Shown here: piece after piece, positions 8,651 through 16,494 of the stretch
How positions within the stretch are numbered: position 1 is the stretch's first letter
Layout: each line of letters starts with the position of its first letter
DNA from: Rhodococcus sp040643435
GTDB taxonomy: Bacteria > Actinomycetota > Actinomycetes > Mycobacteriales > Mycobacteriaceae
DNA: 64,000 nucleotides
Direction of reading: 5' to 3'
Assembly: GCF_040643435.1 (NCBI RefSeq)
Contig: NZ_JBEYUH010000001.1
Span: 124,001-188,000, forward strand
Position numbers and translations under genes: made by a program
The notes under the pieces: generated by a model
Database searches by the model: none
Seen by the model: the letters and a program-made list of their open reading frames with translations, nothing else
Told to the model about the DNA's origin: nothing

Positions 8651-9394
8651 TCAGGTGTTGCGGCCACCGTTGACGCCGATGACCTGCCCGGTGATGTAAC
8701 CGGCCTCGTCGCTGACCAGGAATGCACAGGTCGCGGCAATATCTTCGGGGCGGCCGATTCGTCCGACCGGTGTCTTCGCGGTCTGCTGGTCGAGATCGAC
8801 GAATCCCTTCTCGACGGTTCGGCGCAGCATCGGGGTGTCGATGAAGCCGGGCGGGATGGTGTTCACCGTGACACCGTGCTTGCCGAATTCCAGTGCGAGC
8901 ACCTTGGTGAGTCCGACGACCCCCGATTTGGCCGAGACGTAACCGGCCAAGCCCGCCGAACCGCTGTGCACGCTCGACGAGGAGATGTTCACGATCCGCC
9001 CCCATCCCTCGTCGAGCATGTCCGGCAGGACCGCCTGACAGCAGTCGAATGTTCCGGTGAGGTTGACGGCCAACGATTTCTGCCACAGCTCGGGCGTGAT
9101 GTCGAGGAAGGGCGAGTCGAGCGACAGGCCGGCATTGTTCACCAGCACGGTCGGACGACCCAGCCGGGAACGCACCTCGGCGACCCCCGCATCGATCGCC
9201 GAACGGTCGGTGACGTCGACCTGGACGCCGAGGGCTTTCCCTCCGCTCTCTTCGATGGTGGCGGCCGTGGCGGCTGCCGCATCGCTGTCGAGATCGAAGA
9301 TCGCCACCATGTTTCCGTCGGAAGCGAGCCGCAGACCGATCGCCCGGCCGATGCCGGAGCCTCCGCCTGTCACGATCGCAATGCGGTCGCTCAT
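8651..9394 (-). CDS. Short-chain dehydrogenase/reductase (SDR), classical
   Basis: This is a 247-residue NAD(P)-dependent oxidoreductase. The cofactor motif TGGGSGIG is at the N-terminus, and FDLD at the end of beta-2 suggests NAD preference. NNAG, Ser of NISSSS, and YVSAK (Tyr and Lys of the active site) are all intact. The C-terminal GYITGQVIGVNGG is typical of FabG-like enzymes. It probably oxidises a ring or side-chain alcohol. It is coupled to the upstream dioxygenase gene by a 4-nt ATGA overlap. Confidence 0.88.
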   Translation of the reverse strand: MSDRIAIVTGGGSGIGRAIGLRLASDGNMVAIFDLDSDAAAATAATIEESGGKALGVQVDVTDRSAIDAGVAEVRSRLGRPTVLVNNAGLSLDSPFLDITPELWQKSLAVNLTGTFDCCQAVLPDMLDEGWGRIVNISSSSVHSGSAGLAGYVSAKSGVVGLTKVLALEFGKHGVTVNTIPPGFIDTPMLRRTVEKGFVDLDQQTAKTPVGRIGRPEDIAATCAFLVSDEAGYITGQVIGVNGGRNT

Positions 9395-10224
9395 TTGATC
9401 GGCTCCCGCCCGGCGATGGTCGAGCGGTGCATCACACGCGGCTGCGACCGGTCGAAGGGACAGGCTCGGTGCAGCAGGCCGTGGTTGTCCCAGACGACCA
9501 GATCACCGACCGACCAGACGTGCCGATACACCCGATCCGGGGTGGTGGCACGCTGCTCGAGATCCTCGAGCAGGGCTCGGCCCTCGTCGAAGTCCATCCC
9601 GACGATGTGCGACGCGAACGCCCCTATGACCAGTGACCGGCGTCCCGAATCGTGTTCCCAGACGAGAGGGTGCTCCCGTGGCGTGCGCGAAGCCCACTCG
9701 TCCAGTTGCGCCTGCGTCGGATTCGGATACGACCGCCGCTGGATGGCTTCGAAGGTGTAGATGGCGTGGAGATCGGCGAAGCGCTCCTTCTCGTCGTCGG
9801 AGAGTGCGTCGTAGGCCGCGTACGTGCTGGCGAACTCGGTTTCACCACCCTCGCCCGGGATCACACGGGCGCTGAGCATCGACGCTTTCGAGGCGACGTC
9901 GTCGGTCAGGCCGTCGATATGCCAGAAGACGTTGGCGGCGAGGTACTCCGCATTGCCGTTGGCAGGGTCGAAACTGATCTCCATGACTTCCTCCGCGGCC
10001 GGAGGTAGATGGGGGAATTTCCGTAAGGGTCCGAGTTTGCGACCGAACTCGACTTGCGCGGCGTCGTCGGCGTGCAACTCCCGGAACAGCAGCACGCCGT
10101 ACTGCTCGAGTGCTTCGAGACAAGCTCCGGGCAGATCCTCGTCGTGGAGCAGACGATCGACGTCGACGCCGAGAATTTCGGCCCCGACATTCTCGCTCAG
10201 CGCTTCTATCGTGAGTGTGGGCAT
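9391..10224 (-). CDS. TauD/TfdA-family Fe(II)/2-oxoglutarate dioxygenase
   Basis: This is a 277-residue non-heme iron dioxygenase, a family that hydroxylates substrates while decarboxylating 2-oxoglutarate. The HxD metal motif is WHIDG (His102, Asp104). The distal His is His252 in NHGLLHRA, and the 2-oxoglutarate-binding Arg is in the RVMHRST segment. The N-terminal VGAEILGVDVDR is characteristic of TauD/TfdA proteins. The family covers taurine, aryloxy acids and various carboxylates. It gives the cluster a second oxygenase independent of the Rieske enzyme. It is coupled downstream to the SDR and lies 66 nt after the SnoaL-like gene. Confidence 0.9.
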   Translation of the reverse strand: MPTLTIEALSENVGAEILGVDVDRLLHDEDLPGACLEALEQYGVLLFRELHADDAAQVEFGRKLGPLRKFPHLPPAAEEVMEISFDPANGNAEYLAANVFWHIDGLTDDVASKASMLSARVIPGEGGETEFASTYAAYDALSDDEKERFADLHAIYTFEAIQRRSYPNPTQAQLDEWASRTPREHPLVWEHDSGRRSLVIGAFASHIVGMDFDEGRALLEDLEQRATTPDRVYRHVWSVGDLVVWDNHGLLHRACPFDRSQPRVMHRSTIAGREPIK

Positions 10225-10290
10225 CTATCATTCCTCGCTCGTGATCACGGGTACGCGGACAGGTACCGCTGTCGAAAACGAATCCTTGTA

Positions 10291-10860
10291 TCAGGCAGGT
10301 GTGTTCGACTGCCGGATGTTCGTCAAGGGGCGGGTGTAGGAAGGGTCGCTCGTACTGCGGGAGGGAGCACCGTTGTCGTAGACGTCGGGGACGTCGGCGA
10401 ACGGGAGTTCCATCGACGGGACCATTCCCGACCACTCGATCACGTTGGTACGAAGGGCGATACGCCACTGGCCGTCGCGGCGCTCGAGTCGGTCGATGTA
10501 GCGACCGCCGGCAATCCAGTTGCTGTCATCGATGTTTCGGGCGGCGAACAGGTAATAGGTCTCGGTGTGCGCGGTGTCGCCGTCGATGTCGCACGTGTGG
10601 TTGAGCAGATTGTGGTGGGTTGCCTTCTGTCCACGGGCGTGCATGTCGGTGGACCAGTCGTACAGGTCCACCGGGCCGCCGACGAAGCTGCCTGCGGCAA
10701 TCGTCGCGTCGGGGTGGAAGGCGGAAAGGAAGAGGTCGCGGTCGAAACGATCCATCGCCCGGCTGAACCGCGTGAGCGTATCGAGAATGTCCTGGCGGTC
10801 GAGGACCGTCTCGAGCCTGGCGATCCTGTCTGCGGAAAGTCCTGTCACCGGCGTGGTCAT
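10291..10860 (-). CDS. SnoaL-like / NTF2-fold protein (BaiE-type dehydratase or isomerase candidate)
   Basis: This is a 189-residue NTF2-fold protein of the SnoaL_4 group. It has the usual pattern: an N-terminal helical segment ILDTLTRFSRAMDRFD, then FHPDATI, then HHNLLNHTCDIDGDTAHTET and a WRI(A/V) strand near the end. This fold includes bile-acid dehydratase BaiE, isomerases and dioxygenase small subunits. It could dehydrate or isomerise an intermediate, or form a small subunit for the Rieske enzyme. ATG 10860 has GGAG upstream and overlaps the preceding SDR stop by 4 nt. A paralogue lies at 11785-12333. Confidence 0.78.
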   Translation of the reverse strand: MTTPVTGLSADRIARLETVLDRQDILDTLTRFSRAMDRFDRDLFLSAFHPDATIAAGSFVGGPVDLYDWSTDMHARGQKATHHNLLNHTCDIDGDTAHTETYYLFAARNIDDSNWIAGGRYIDRLERRDGQWRIALRTNVIEWSGMVPSMELPFADVPDVYDNGAPSRSTSDPSYTRPLTNIRQSNTPA

Positions 10861-11759
10861 GGTGCACTCCGTTGCATTCGGGGGGAGGAGGGGACCGGGT
10901 CGATCGGCGACCAGATCGGTTCGCCGCGTGTCGCTCGCAGAGACGGAATCGTTCTGCCGTCGATGTCGTCGATTCCGTAGTGCTGCGCGAGTTCGGCAGT
11001 GATGAAGGTGCCACCGGACCGCGCCATCAGAGCCGGATCGGTCGCCAGAGCCGCGATGACCCGACCGGGAAACTCCGGTGAGCACCCGTTTTCCGGGCGT
11101 GTGGCCGAACCCGTCGTCAATCCGGGGATGTCGGCAAGATTGCGTTCTGCGCGTTCGGTGAAGGTCAGGCCCTGCCAGAGCGAGACCGAGGCCACGTTGT
11201 GGGGTTGCAGTTCGACCGCCATGTCGCGTGCCATGCGGTCCACCGCGGACTTGGCGGTTCCGAAGACGACGCCGTAGGTGTAGGCCACGCCGGTATAGCC
11301 GGATACCGCCACGATGAGCCCGGACCGTCGGGAAACCATCAGTTCGGCGGCGTGCCGGGCGGCCACGAAGTTCGATCGCACCCCCACATCCACCATCTCC
11401 CAGTTCGACAACGGCTTCTCCCAGAAGGGATCGGGGTCCGTCAGATCGTCGGGTATGGAGAACGCGTTGTTGACCAGGATGTCGAGACGCCCCTGCTCGT
11501 CGCCGACGCGCTCGAAGAGGTAGGCGACCTGCTCGTCGTCGGCGTGGTCCACCTGGACGGCGATGCCCTGGCCTCCACGGCGATCACACTCGGCCGCGGT
11601 TTCTCCGATGGTGCCCGGGAGTGGGTGCGTGCCGGGCGTCTTCGTACGACCGCTGACGTAGACGGTGGCTCCCTGTTCCGCCAGTGCCAGGGCGATACCT
11701 TTGCCTATACCGCGGCTGGCGCCGGTGACGACGGCGATCCTGCCCGACAACGCACCCAT
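10857..11759 (-). CDS. DHRS1-like short-chain dehydrogenase with catalytic Tyr replaced by Phe
   Basis: This is a 300-residue SDR related to the DHRS1 group; the C-terminal ALATDPALMARSGG and YGIDDIDGR blocks match it. The cofactor motif TGASRGIGKG is intact. In the active site the expected YxxxK reads FGTAK (Phe166, Lys170), with a clear TTC codon where Tyr is expected. The protein may therefore be inactive as an oxidoreductase or use another residue, such as the Tyr pair in AYTYG just upstream. ATG 11759 is preceded by GAAGGAG. It is coupled by ATGA overlap to the next gene. Confidence 0.86.
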   Translation of the reverse strand: MGALSGRIAVVTGASRGIGKGIALALAEQGATVYVSGRTKTPGTHPLPGTIGETAAECDRRGGQGIAVQVDHADDEQVAYLFERVGDEQGRLDILVNNAFSIPDDLTDPDPFWEKPLSNWEMVDVGVRSNFVAARHAAELMVSRRSGLIVAVSGYTGVAYTYGVVFGTAKSAVDRMARDMAVELQPHNVASVSLWQGLTFTERAERNLADIPGLTTGSATRPENGCSPEFPGRVIAALATDPALMARSGGTFITAELAQHYGIDDIDGRTIPSLRATRGEPIWSPIDPVPSSPRMQRSAP

Positions 11760-11784
11760 TCGAACTCCTTCCTGCCGAAGCGGG

Positions 11785-12333
11785 TTACTTCCGTGCGGCC
11801 AGGTCACCGGCGGCGAAGAACGTTTCGCTGTGGTCTCCGACGGCCTTGCCCGTGAACCGGCCGTCGCGAAACGGCGTGCCCATGACGCCCTGCGACCAGT
11901 CGACCGAGACGCCGTCGTCGCGGAACCAGTCGTAGAGCATCGTGCGTTCCGCGATCCGCCACTGCCCGTCGCGCGCCTCGAATCGATCGAGGTACCGGCC
12001 ACCGAGGACGGTGTCGCATTCCTCGGTGCCCGTGTCGACGCGGTGGTAGGCGACGACATGCGTTTCGGCGAGCAACGCATTACCTGCCGGTTCGATGTGG
12101 GTCTGACCGAGCAGATGCTGTGTCACCAGAACGGCGGGTGAACCCGGGACGACCCAAGCGAAGTACTCGTCGAACGACCCCGCGAAGATGCCGAAATCCA
12201 CGGTCGCGTCCGGCCAGAAGGCGGCGCGGACGGCCCCACCGTCCCGGCGGTCCTCGCCGCGTGCGAGTTCGACTATGCGCGCACGGACCTTATGATGTGC
12301 GAGAAGCACGTCGAGGTCGGGATCTTCGCTCAT
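11785..12333 (-). CDS. SnoaL-like / NTF2-fold protein, second copy
   Basis: This is a 182-residue NTF2-fold protein and a distant paralogue of 10291-10860. It has HKVRARIVELARGEDRRD, then FWPDATVDFG, then VTQHLLGQTHI and QWRIAERTML. The conserved Asp and His positions of the family are recognisable. Its ATG overlaps the stop of the upstream aldehyde dehydrogenase by 4 nt (12330-12333). Two such proteins in one operon suggest two dehydration or isomerisation steps, or a heteromer. The exact function is unknown. Confidence 0.76.
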   Translation of the reverse strand: MSEDPDLDVLLAHHKVRARIVELARGEDRRDGGAVRAAFWPDATVDFGIFAGSFDEYFAWVVPGSPAVLVTQHLLGQTHIEPAGNALLAETHVVAYHRVDTGTEECDTVLGGRYLDRFEARDGQWRIAERTMLYDWFRDDGVSVDWSQGVMGTPFRDGRFTGKAVGDHSETFFAAGDLAARK

Positions 12334-13766
12334 TCGGTGCCGTCTTCGGGTGCGTAACCGAGTACGGCCTTGATCTCGAGATAATCGTGGAAGCCGAATT
12401 CGCCCCATTCACGCCCGTTCCCGCTCTTCTTGTAGCCACCGAACGGTGCGCCGAAATCGAATGCACCGTTGATGGCGATGCTGCCTGCGCGGATTCGGCG
12501 CGCGATGCTGCGGGCCTGCTCGAGGTCGGCACCGGCCACGAACGCGGCGAGACCGTAGTCGGTGTCGTTGGCGATCTCGATCGCGTGATCGGTGCTGTCG
12601 TAGCCGAGGATCGTGAGCACGGGTCCGAAGATCTCTTCACGCGCGATCGTCATGTCGTTCTTGACGTCGGCGAAGACGGTGGGCCGCACGAAGTAGCCCA
12701 CCGTCAGTCCGTCGGGGCGCCCGACACCGCCGCCGACGAGGGTGGCGCCCTCGTCGATTCCTGTCTGGATGAGTGTCTGGATCTTGTCGAACTGTGCCTC
12801 GGATACCACTGGGCCGACCGCGAAATCGCCCCCGGGGTCACCCACGGTGATCTGCGACAGCGTCTGCGCCGCGACGTCGATGGCTTCCGCCATGCGCTCG
12901 CTGGGAACGAGCATGCGCGACCCGGCGCTGCAGGTCTGGCCGGAGTTGACCATCATGGTGGCGACGCCCGCACCGACGTTCGCGGCGAAGTCGGCGTCGT
13001 CGAGCACGATGTTCGGGCCCTTGCCGCCGAGTTCCTGCGTCACCCGCTTGACGCCCGGCGCGGCCGCAGTGGCAATATCGACGCCCGCCCGCGTCGACCC
13101 GGTGAAGGACACCATGTCGATACCGGGATGGCCGGAGATGGCCCGGCCGACGCCGGCACCGTCACCCTGGACGAGGTTGAACACCCCCGCGGGGACACCG
13201 GCCGCATGCAGGATCTCCGCGAAGACCTGCCCGCTGAAGGGTGACTGCTCCGACGGTTTGAGCACCATGGTGCAGCCGGTGGCCAAGGCGGGGAAGACCT
13301 TCACCGCGATCTGATTGATCGGCCAGTTCCACGGCGTGATCAGGCCGCAGACACCGATCGGTTCCTTCACGATCAGGGTGCCGCCACGCTGTTCCTCGAA
13401 CGTGAAGTGCTCGAGCACGTCGATCGCGGTGGTGAGGTGCCCGAGCCCCAGGTTCACCTGGAAGCCACCCGCAAGTGCCTTCGGAGCGCCCATCTCCTCG
13501 GTCAGCGCCGCCGCGAGATCGCCCATCCGCTGCTGGTAGACGTCGAGCACGTTGCGGAGCACACCCAGTCGCTCGTCGCGGCTCGTCGCGGACCAACCGG
13601 GAAAGGCGCGACGGGCGGCTTCGACCGCTCGGTCGACGTCTGCGGCGGAGCCGAGAGCGACCCGCCCGGCGACCTCTTCGGTGGCCGGATTGACGACCTC
13701 GAAGGTCTGCGACTGTGCAGGATCGGTCCACTGCCCGTCGATATAGAATTTCGGATACTCACGCAT
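12330..13766 (-). CDS. NAD(P)-dependent aldehyde dehydrogenase
   Basis: This is a 478-residue aldehyde dehydrogenase superfamily member that oxidises aldehydes to carboxylic acids. The catalytic Cys is Cys279 in NSGQTCSAGSR. The general-base Glu is Glu245 in QELGGKGPN, 34 residues earlier as in the family. The NAD-binding segments TPWNWPINQ and FTGSTRAG are present, and the C-terminal NREWGEFG block is intact. It may oxidise the aldehyde released by the adjacent thiamine-diphosphate lyase or the omega-hydroxy product of lactone opening. ATG 13766 has a purine-rich upstream region. A 63-nt gap separates it from the lyase gene. Confidence 0.92.
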   Translation of the reverse strand: MREYPKFYIDGQWTDPAQSQTFEVVNPATEEVAGRVALGSAADVDRAVEAARRAFPGWSATSRDERLGVLRNVLDVYQQRMGDLAAALTEEMGAPKALAGGFQVNLGLGHLTTAIDVLEHFTFEEQRGGTLIVKEPIGVCGLITPWNWPINQIAVKVFPALATGCTMVLKPSEQSPFSGQVFAEILHAAGVPAGVFNLVQGDGAGVGRAISGHPGIDMVSFTGSTRAGVDIATAAAPGVKRVTQELGGKGPNIVLDDADFAANVGAGVATMMVNSGQTCSAGSRMLVPSERMAEAIDVAAQTLSQITVGDPGGDFAVGPVVSEAQFDKIQTLIQTGIDEGATLVGGGVGRPDGLTVGYFVRPTVFADVKNDMTIAREEIFGPVLTILGYDSTDHAIEIANDTDYGLAAFVAGADLEQARSIARRIRAGSIAINGAFDFGAPFGGYKKSGNGREWGEFGFHDYLEIKAVLGYAPEDGTE

Positions 13767-13829
13767 GTCTGCCCGATTCTCTCGTGTTCTTCGCCCCGGA
13801 TATCACTGTCGGAATCCGGAAAAGCGCTG

Positions 13830-15536
13830 TCACTGCTGGCCTTCGGCGTACCAGGTACGGAACTCGTCGTAGCTCGGCATCTCCTCCGAATTGGCCTTGG
13901 GGTCGACCGCCACGTGGATGACTCCCGGCTTTCCGCTCGCGTAAGCGCGCTTGATCGCGGGGGCGATGTCTTCGTCGCGTTCGACGTACTCGCCGTAGCA
14001 CCCGAAACCTTCGGCGACCTTGTCGAAGCGGGTTTCCTTGCTCCAATGCACACCGGTTTCCAGCGATCCGTGACCGTAGGTGCGTTTGTAGACACCGACC
14101 TCCAGGCCCCACGCGTAGTCGACCGCGACGACACAGACCAGGGGGAGGCCGAGGCGCGCAGCCGTTTCCAACTCGGCGATGTGGAACTGGAACGACGAAT
14201 CACCGGTGATGAGCATCATCGGCCGTTTGCCTCCGGTCGCGACCCCCGCGCCGACGGCGTAGGGGAGACCGGTGCCGAGATGGCCGAAGTTCTGGTTCCA
14301 CATAACGTCGTGCGGCTTCGCCTGTGAGTACGTCCAGCCGAAGATGGTCGTGGCACCGCCGTCGCGGACCATGATGCCGTCTTCCGGGAATGCCTTGGTC
14401 GCCTCGACGATCAGGCGGGCCGGGTGCACGGGGGACATTCCGGACGGTGCCGTCTCCGCGAGCTCCGCCAACTGATCGGCGTCCTGCTTGATCCAGCCCT
14501 CGAGCTCCGGCGACGGGGTGCGCGGGGAGTCCTTCAGCGCGTCGACGAGCTGGGGCACGATCGCCCGCAGGTCACCTACCAGCGGAACATCGATCGGGCG
14601 GTTCACTCCGATGGCCGAAGGGTCCTGCTCGACGAGGATCCAGTTCCGGTTCGCTTCGTTGGCCACCCAGTGCCGTCCACGCCCGAAGTGGACGGGCTCA
14701 CCGAGTTCGGTGCCGATCGCCAGGCACAGGTCGGACTTGACGACCGCGTCGATCGCGGCGGCCGAGAAGCCGTACGGGAAGGTCCGGTCTTCGAGCCCGT
14801 CGATGTAGGACGTGCCGCCCGAGGTCTGGATGACCGGGCATGCCATCAGGTCGGCCAGCGCTTTCACGGAGGCGCCCGCGCGGGAGGTGTGGACGCCGTG
14901 ACCGACGAGGAGAATGGGCTGCTTTGCGGCAGTGATCAATTCGGAAGCCTTGGCGACGAGGTCAGCGCCGGCGGTCTGGCCGACGAGGCGGTAGGCCTCG
15001 GGCGGGAGAACAGGAGGAACGTCGAGTTCTTCCTGGATGACGTGCTGGGGGTACTCGATGTACACGGGTCCGGGGGTGCCCGAGAGTGCCTTGCGCAAGC
15101 CTTCGCGGATGATCTCGTCCGTTTGCTCCGCGTACTCGATGCTGGCGCTGTACTTGACGGAGTTTTCGACCAGCGCCATCTGCTGCACGAACTGGATGCG
15201 TCCGCGCCGGACGCGCTGCTCGGTGATCCGGGCGCGCTGCCCGCCCAGGAAGATCACCGGAGAGTTCTCGACCTTGGCGCACATGATGGCACCTGCGAGG
15301 TTTGCGAGTCCCGGCCCGAGGGTGCCGATGCACAGTGCGGCCTTGCCCGTCATGCGGGATACGGCTTCGGCCATGAAGCCCGCAGACTCTTCGTGGTGCG
15401 GCGCAACGACGTTCCAGCCACGTTCCTCCGCGAGGTGGAACAGGTGGACGAAGTTCGGATCGGGAATTCCGAACAGGGTGTTGATGCCCTCTGCTTCGAA
15501 GAGATCCAAGATGCGCTCGTAAACCTTAACCGACAT
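13830..15536 (-). CDS. Thiamine-diphosphate-dependent lyase (acetolactate synthase / 2-hydroxyacyl-CoA lyase-like)
   Basis: This is a 568-residue ThDP enzyme with the N-terminal PYR, central and C-terminal PP domains. The catalytic Glu49 follows His in HHEESAGF. The PP-domain metal motif is GDSSFQ, ending about 30 residues later in VDYAWG, where the usual Asn-Asn is Val-Asp. The family includes acetolactate synthase, benzoylformate decarboxylase, oxalyl-CoA decarboxylase and 2-hydroxyacyl-CoA lyase. Next to an aldehyde dehydrogenase, and with CoA ligases in the block, a lyase releasing an aldehyde or formyl unit is plausible. Its start overlaps the upstream SDR by 11 nt. The exact reaction is unknown. 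Confidence 0.85.
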   Translation of the reverse strand: MSVKVYERILDLFEAEGINTLFGIPDPNFVHLFHLAEERGWNVVAPHHEESAGFMAEAVSRMTGKAALCIGTLGPGLANLAGAIMCAKVENSPVIFLGGQRARITEQRVRRGRIQFVQQMALVENSVKYSASIEYAEQTDEIIREGLRKALSGTPGPVYIEYPQHVIQEELDVPPVLPPEAYRLVGQTAGADLVAKASELITAAKQPILLVGHGVHTSRAGASVKALADLMACPVIQTSGGTSYIDGLEDRTFPYGFSAAAIDAVVKSDLCLAIGTELGEPVHFGRGRHWVANEANRNWILVEQDPSAIGVNRPIDVPLVGDLRAIVPQLVDALKDSPRTPSPELEGWIKQDADQLAELAETAPSGMSPVHPARLIVEATKAFPEDGIMVRDGGATTIFGWTYSQAKPHDVMWNQNFGHLGTGLPYAVGAGVATGGKRPMMLITGDSSFQFHIAELETAARLGLPLVCVVAVDYAWGLEVGVYKRTYGHGSLETGVHWSKETRFDKVAEGFGCYGEYVERDEDIAPAIKRAYASGKPGVIHVAVDPKANSEEMPSYDEFRTWYAEGQQ

Positions 15537-16449
15537 GCGTGCTGCCCTCTCTGGCTATCGCAAAGCTCTTGGTGATGTGGTCGACGTGGCCGGAGACAGC
15601 CGGGAGGATCCACGGATCGCTGGTGTCCCGGATGACGTCGATGTTGTCGGCAACGTCGCTGATCGACCAGGACGGCCGGTACACGCCGGGGGTTTCGGCG
15701 ACGAAAACCTTCGCTACCCGGCCGGCGATCGCGGCGAACATCTCGCCGGTCACCGAGCACGACTCGTGGGCGAGCCAGCCGACCACCGGCGCAGCGAGTT
15801 CCGGTCCCATCGGGGGATACGCAGAGGTGTCGAGACCATCGGCCAGCCTCGTCAGAGCTGCCGGGATGATGACGTTGGACCGCACCCCGTGGTCCGCACC
15901 TTCGATCGCGGCCACATTGGACAGGCCGATCATCCCGGCTTTCGACGCGGCGTAGTTGGCGACCCTCGCGTTGCCGTAGATGCCGCCGATCGACGAGGTC
16001 AGTACGATCCGTCCGTATCCGGCTTCACACATGAGGGGAAATGCCGGACGCACGACGTGAAAGGCCCCACGCAGATGGACATCGAGCACGGCGTCGAAAT
16101 CGTCGTACGACATCTGCGACAACGGCGCATAGCGATTGTTTCCGGCGTTGTGGACGAGGATGTCGATGCGTCCGTAGTTGTCCAGTGCCGTCTGGACGAT
16201 TGCCCGGCCGCCTTCGGCGGTCGCGACGGACTCGATGCAGGCGACAGCTTCGCCGCCGGCAGCCCGGATCTCGCGGACCACTTCCTCTGCCGGTCCTGAA
16301 TCCACGTTCTCGCCGTCGATGGCGGCGCCCGGGTCGTCGACGACGACCTTGGCGCCTCGGGAGGCGAGCAGGAGCGCGTAGTCGCGCCCCAATCCCCTGC
16401 CGGCGCCGGTGATCACGGCGACGCGACCGTCGAATCGCAGGTCAGACAT
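15526..16449 (-). CDS. SDR of the MFE-2/17-beta-HSD4-like group
   Basis: This is a 307-residue SDR resembling the dehydrogenase part of peroxisomal multifunctional enzyme 2. The cofactor motif is TGAGRGLGRD, and the insert with VVDDPG after beta-2 is characteristic. NNAGNN-like HNAGNN, Ser of TSSIGG and YAASK of the active site are present. A C-terminal region of about 60 residues (SWSISDVADN) extends beyond the core SDR fold. In related pathways such enzymes act as 3-hydroxyacyl-CoA dehydrogenases. It overlaps the ThDP gene by 11 nt. Confidence 0.86.
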   Translation of the reverse strand: MSDLRFDGRVAVITGAGRGLGRDYALLLASRGAKVVVDDPGAAIDGENVDSGPAEEVVREIRAAGGEAVACIESVATAEGGRAIVQTALDNYGRIDILVHNAGNNRYAPLSQMSYDDFDAVLDVHLRGAFHVVRPAFPLMCEAGYGRIVLTSSIGGIYGNARVANYAASKAGMIGLSNVAAIEGADHGVRSNVIIPAALTRLADGLDTSAYPPMGPELAAPVVGWLAHESCSVTGEMFAAIAGRVAKVFVAETPGVYRPSWSISDVADNIDVIRDTSDPWILPAVSGHVDHITKSFAIAREGSTHVG

Positions 16450-16494
16450 CGGACACTCCTCGTGCCGTCGCGATGTGAGGATAGGGTGCGTGTG

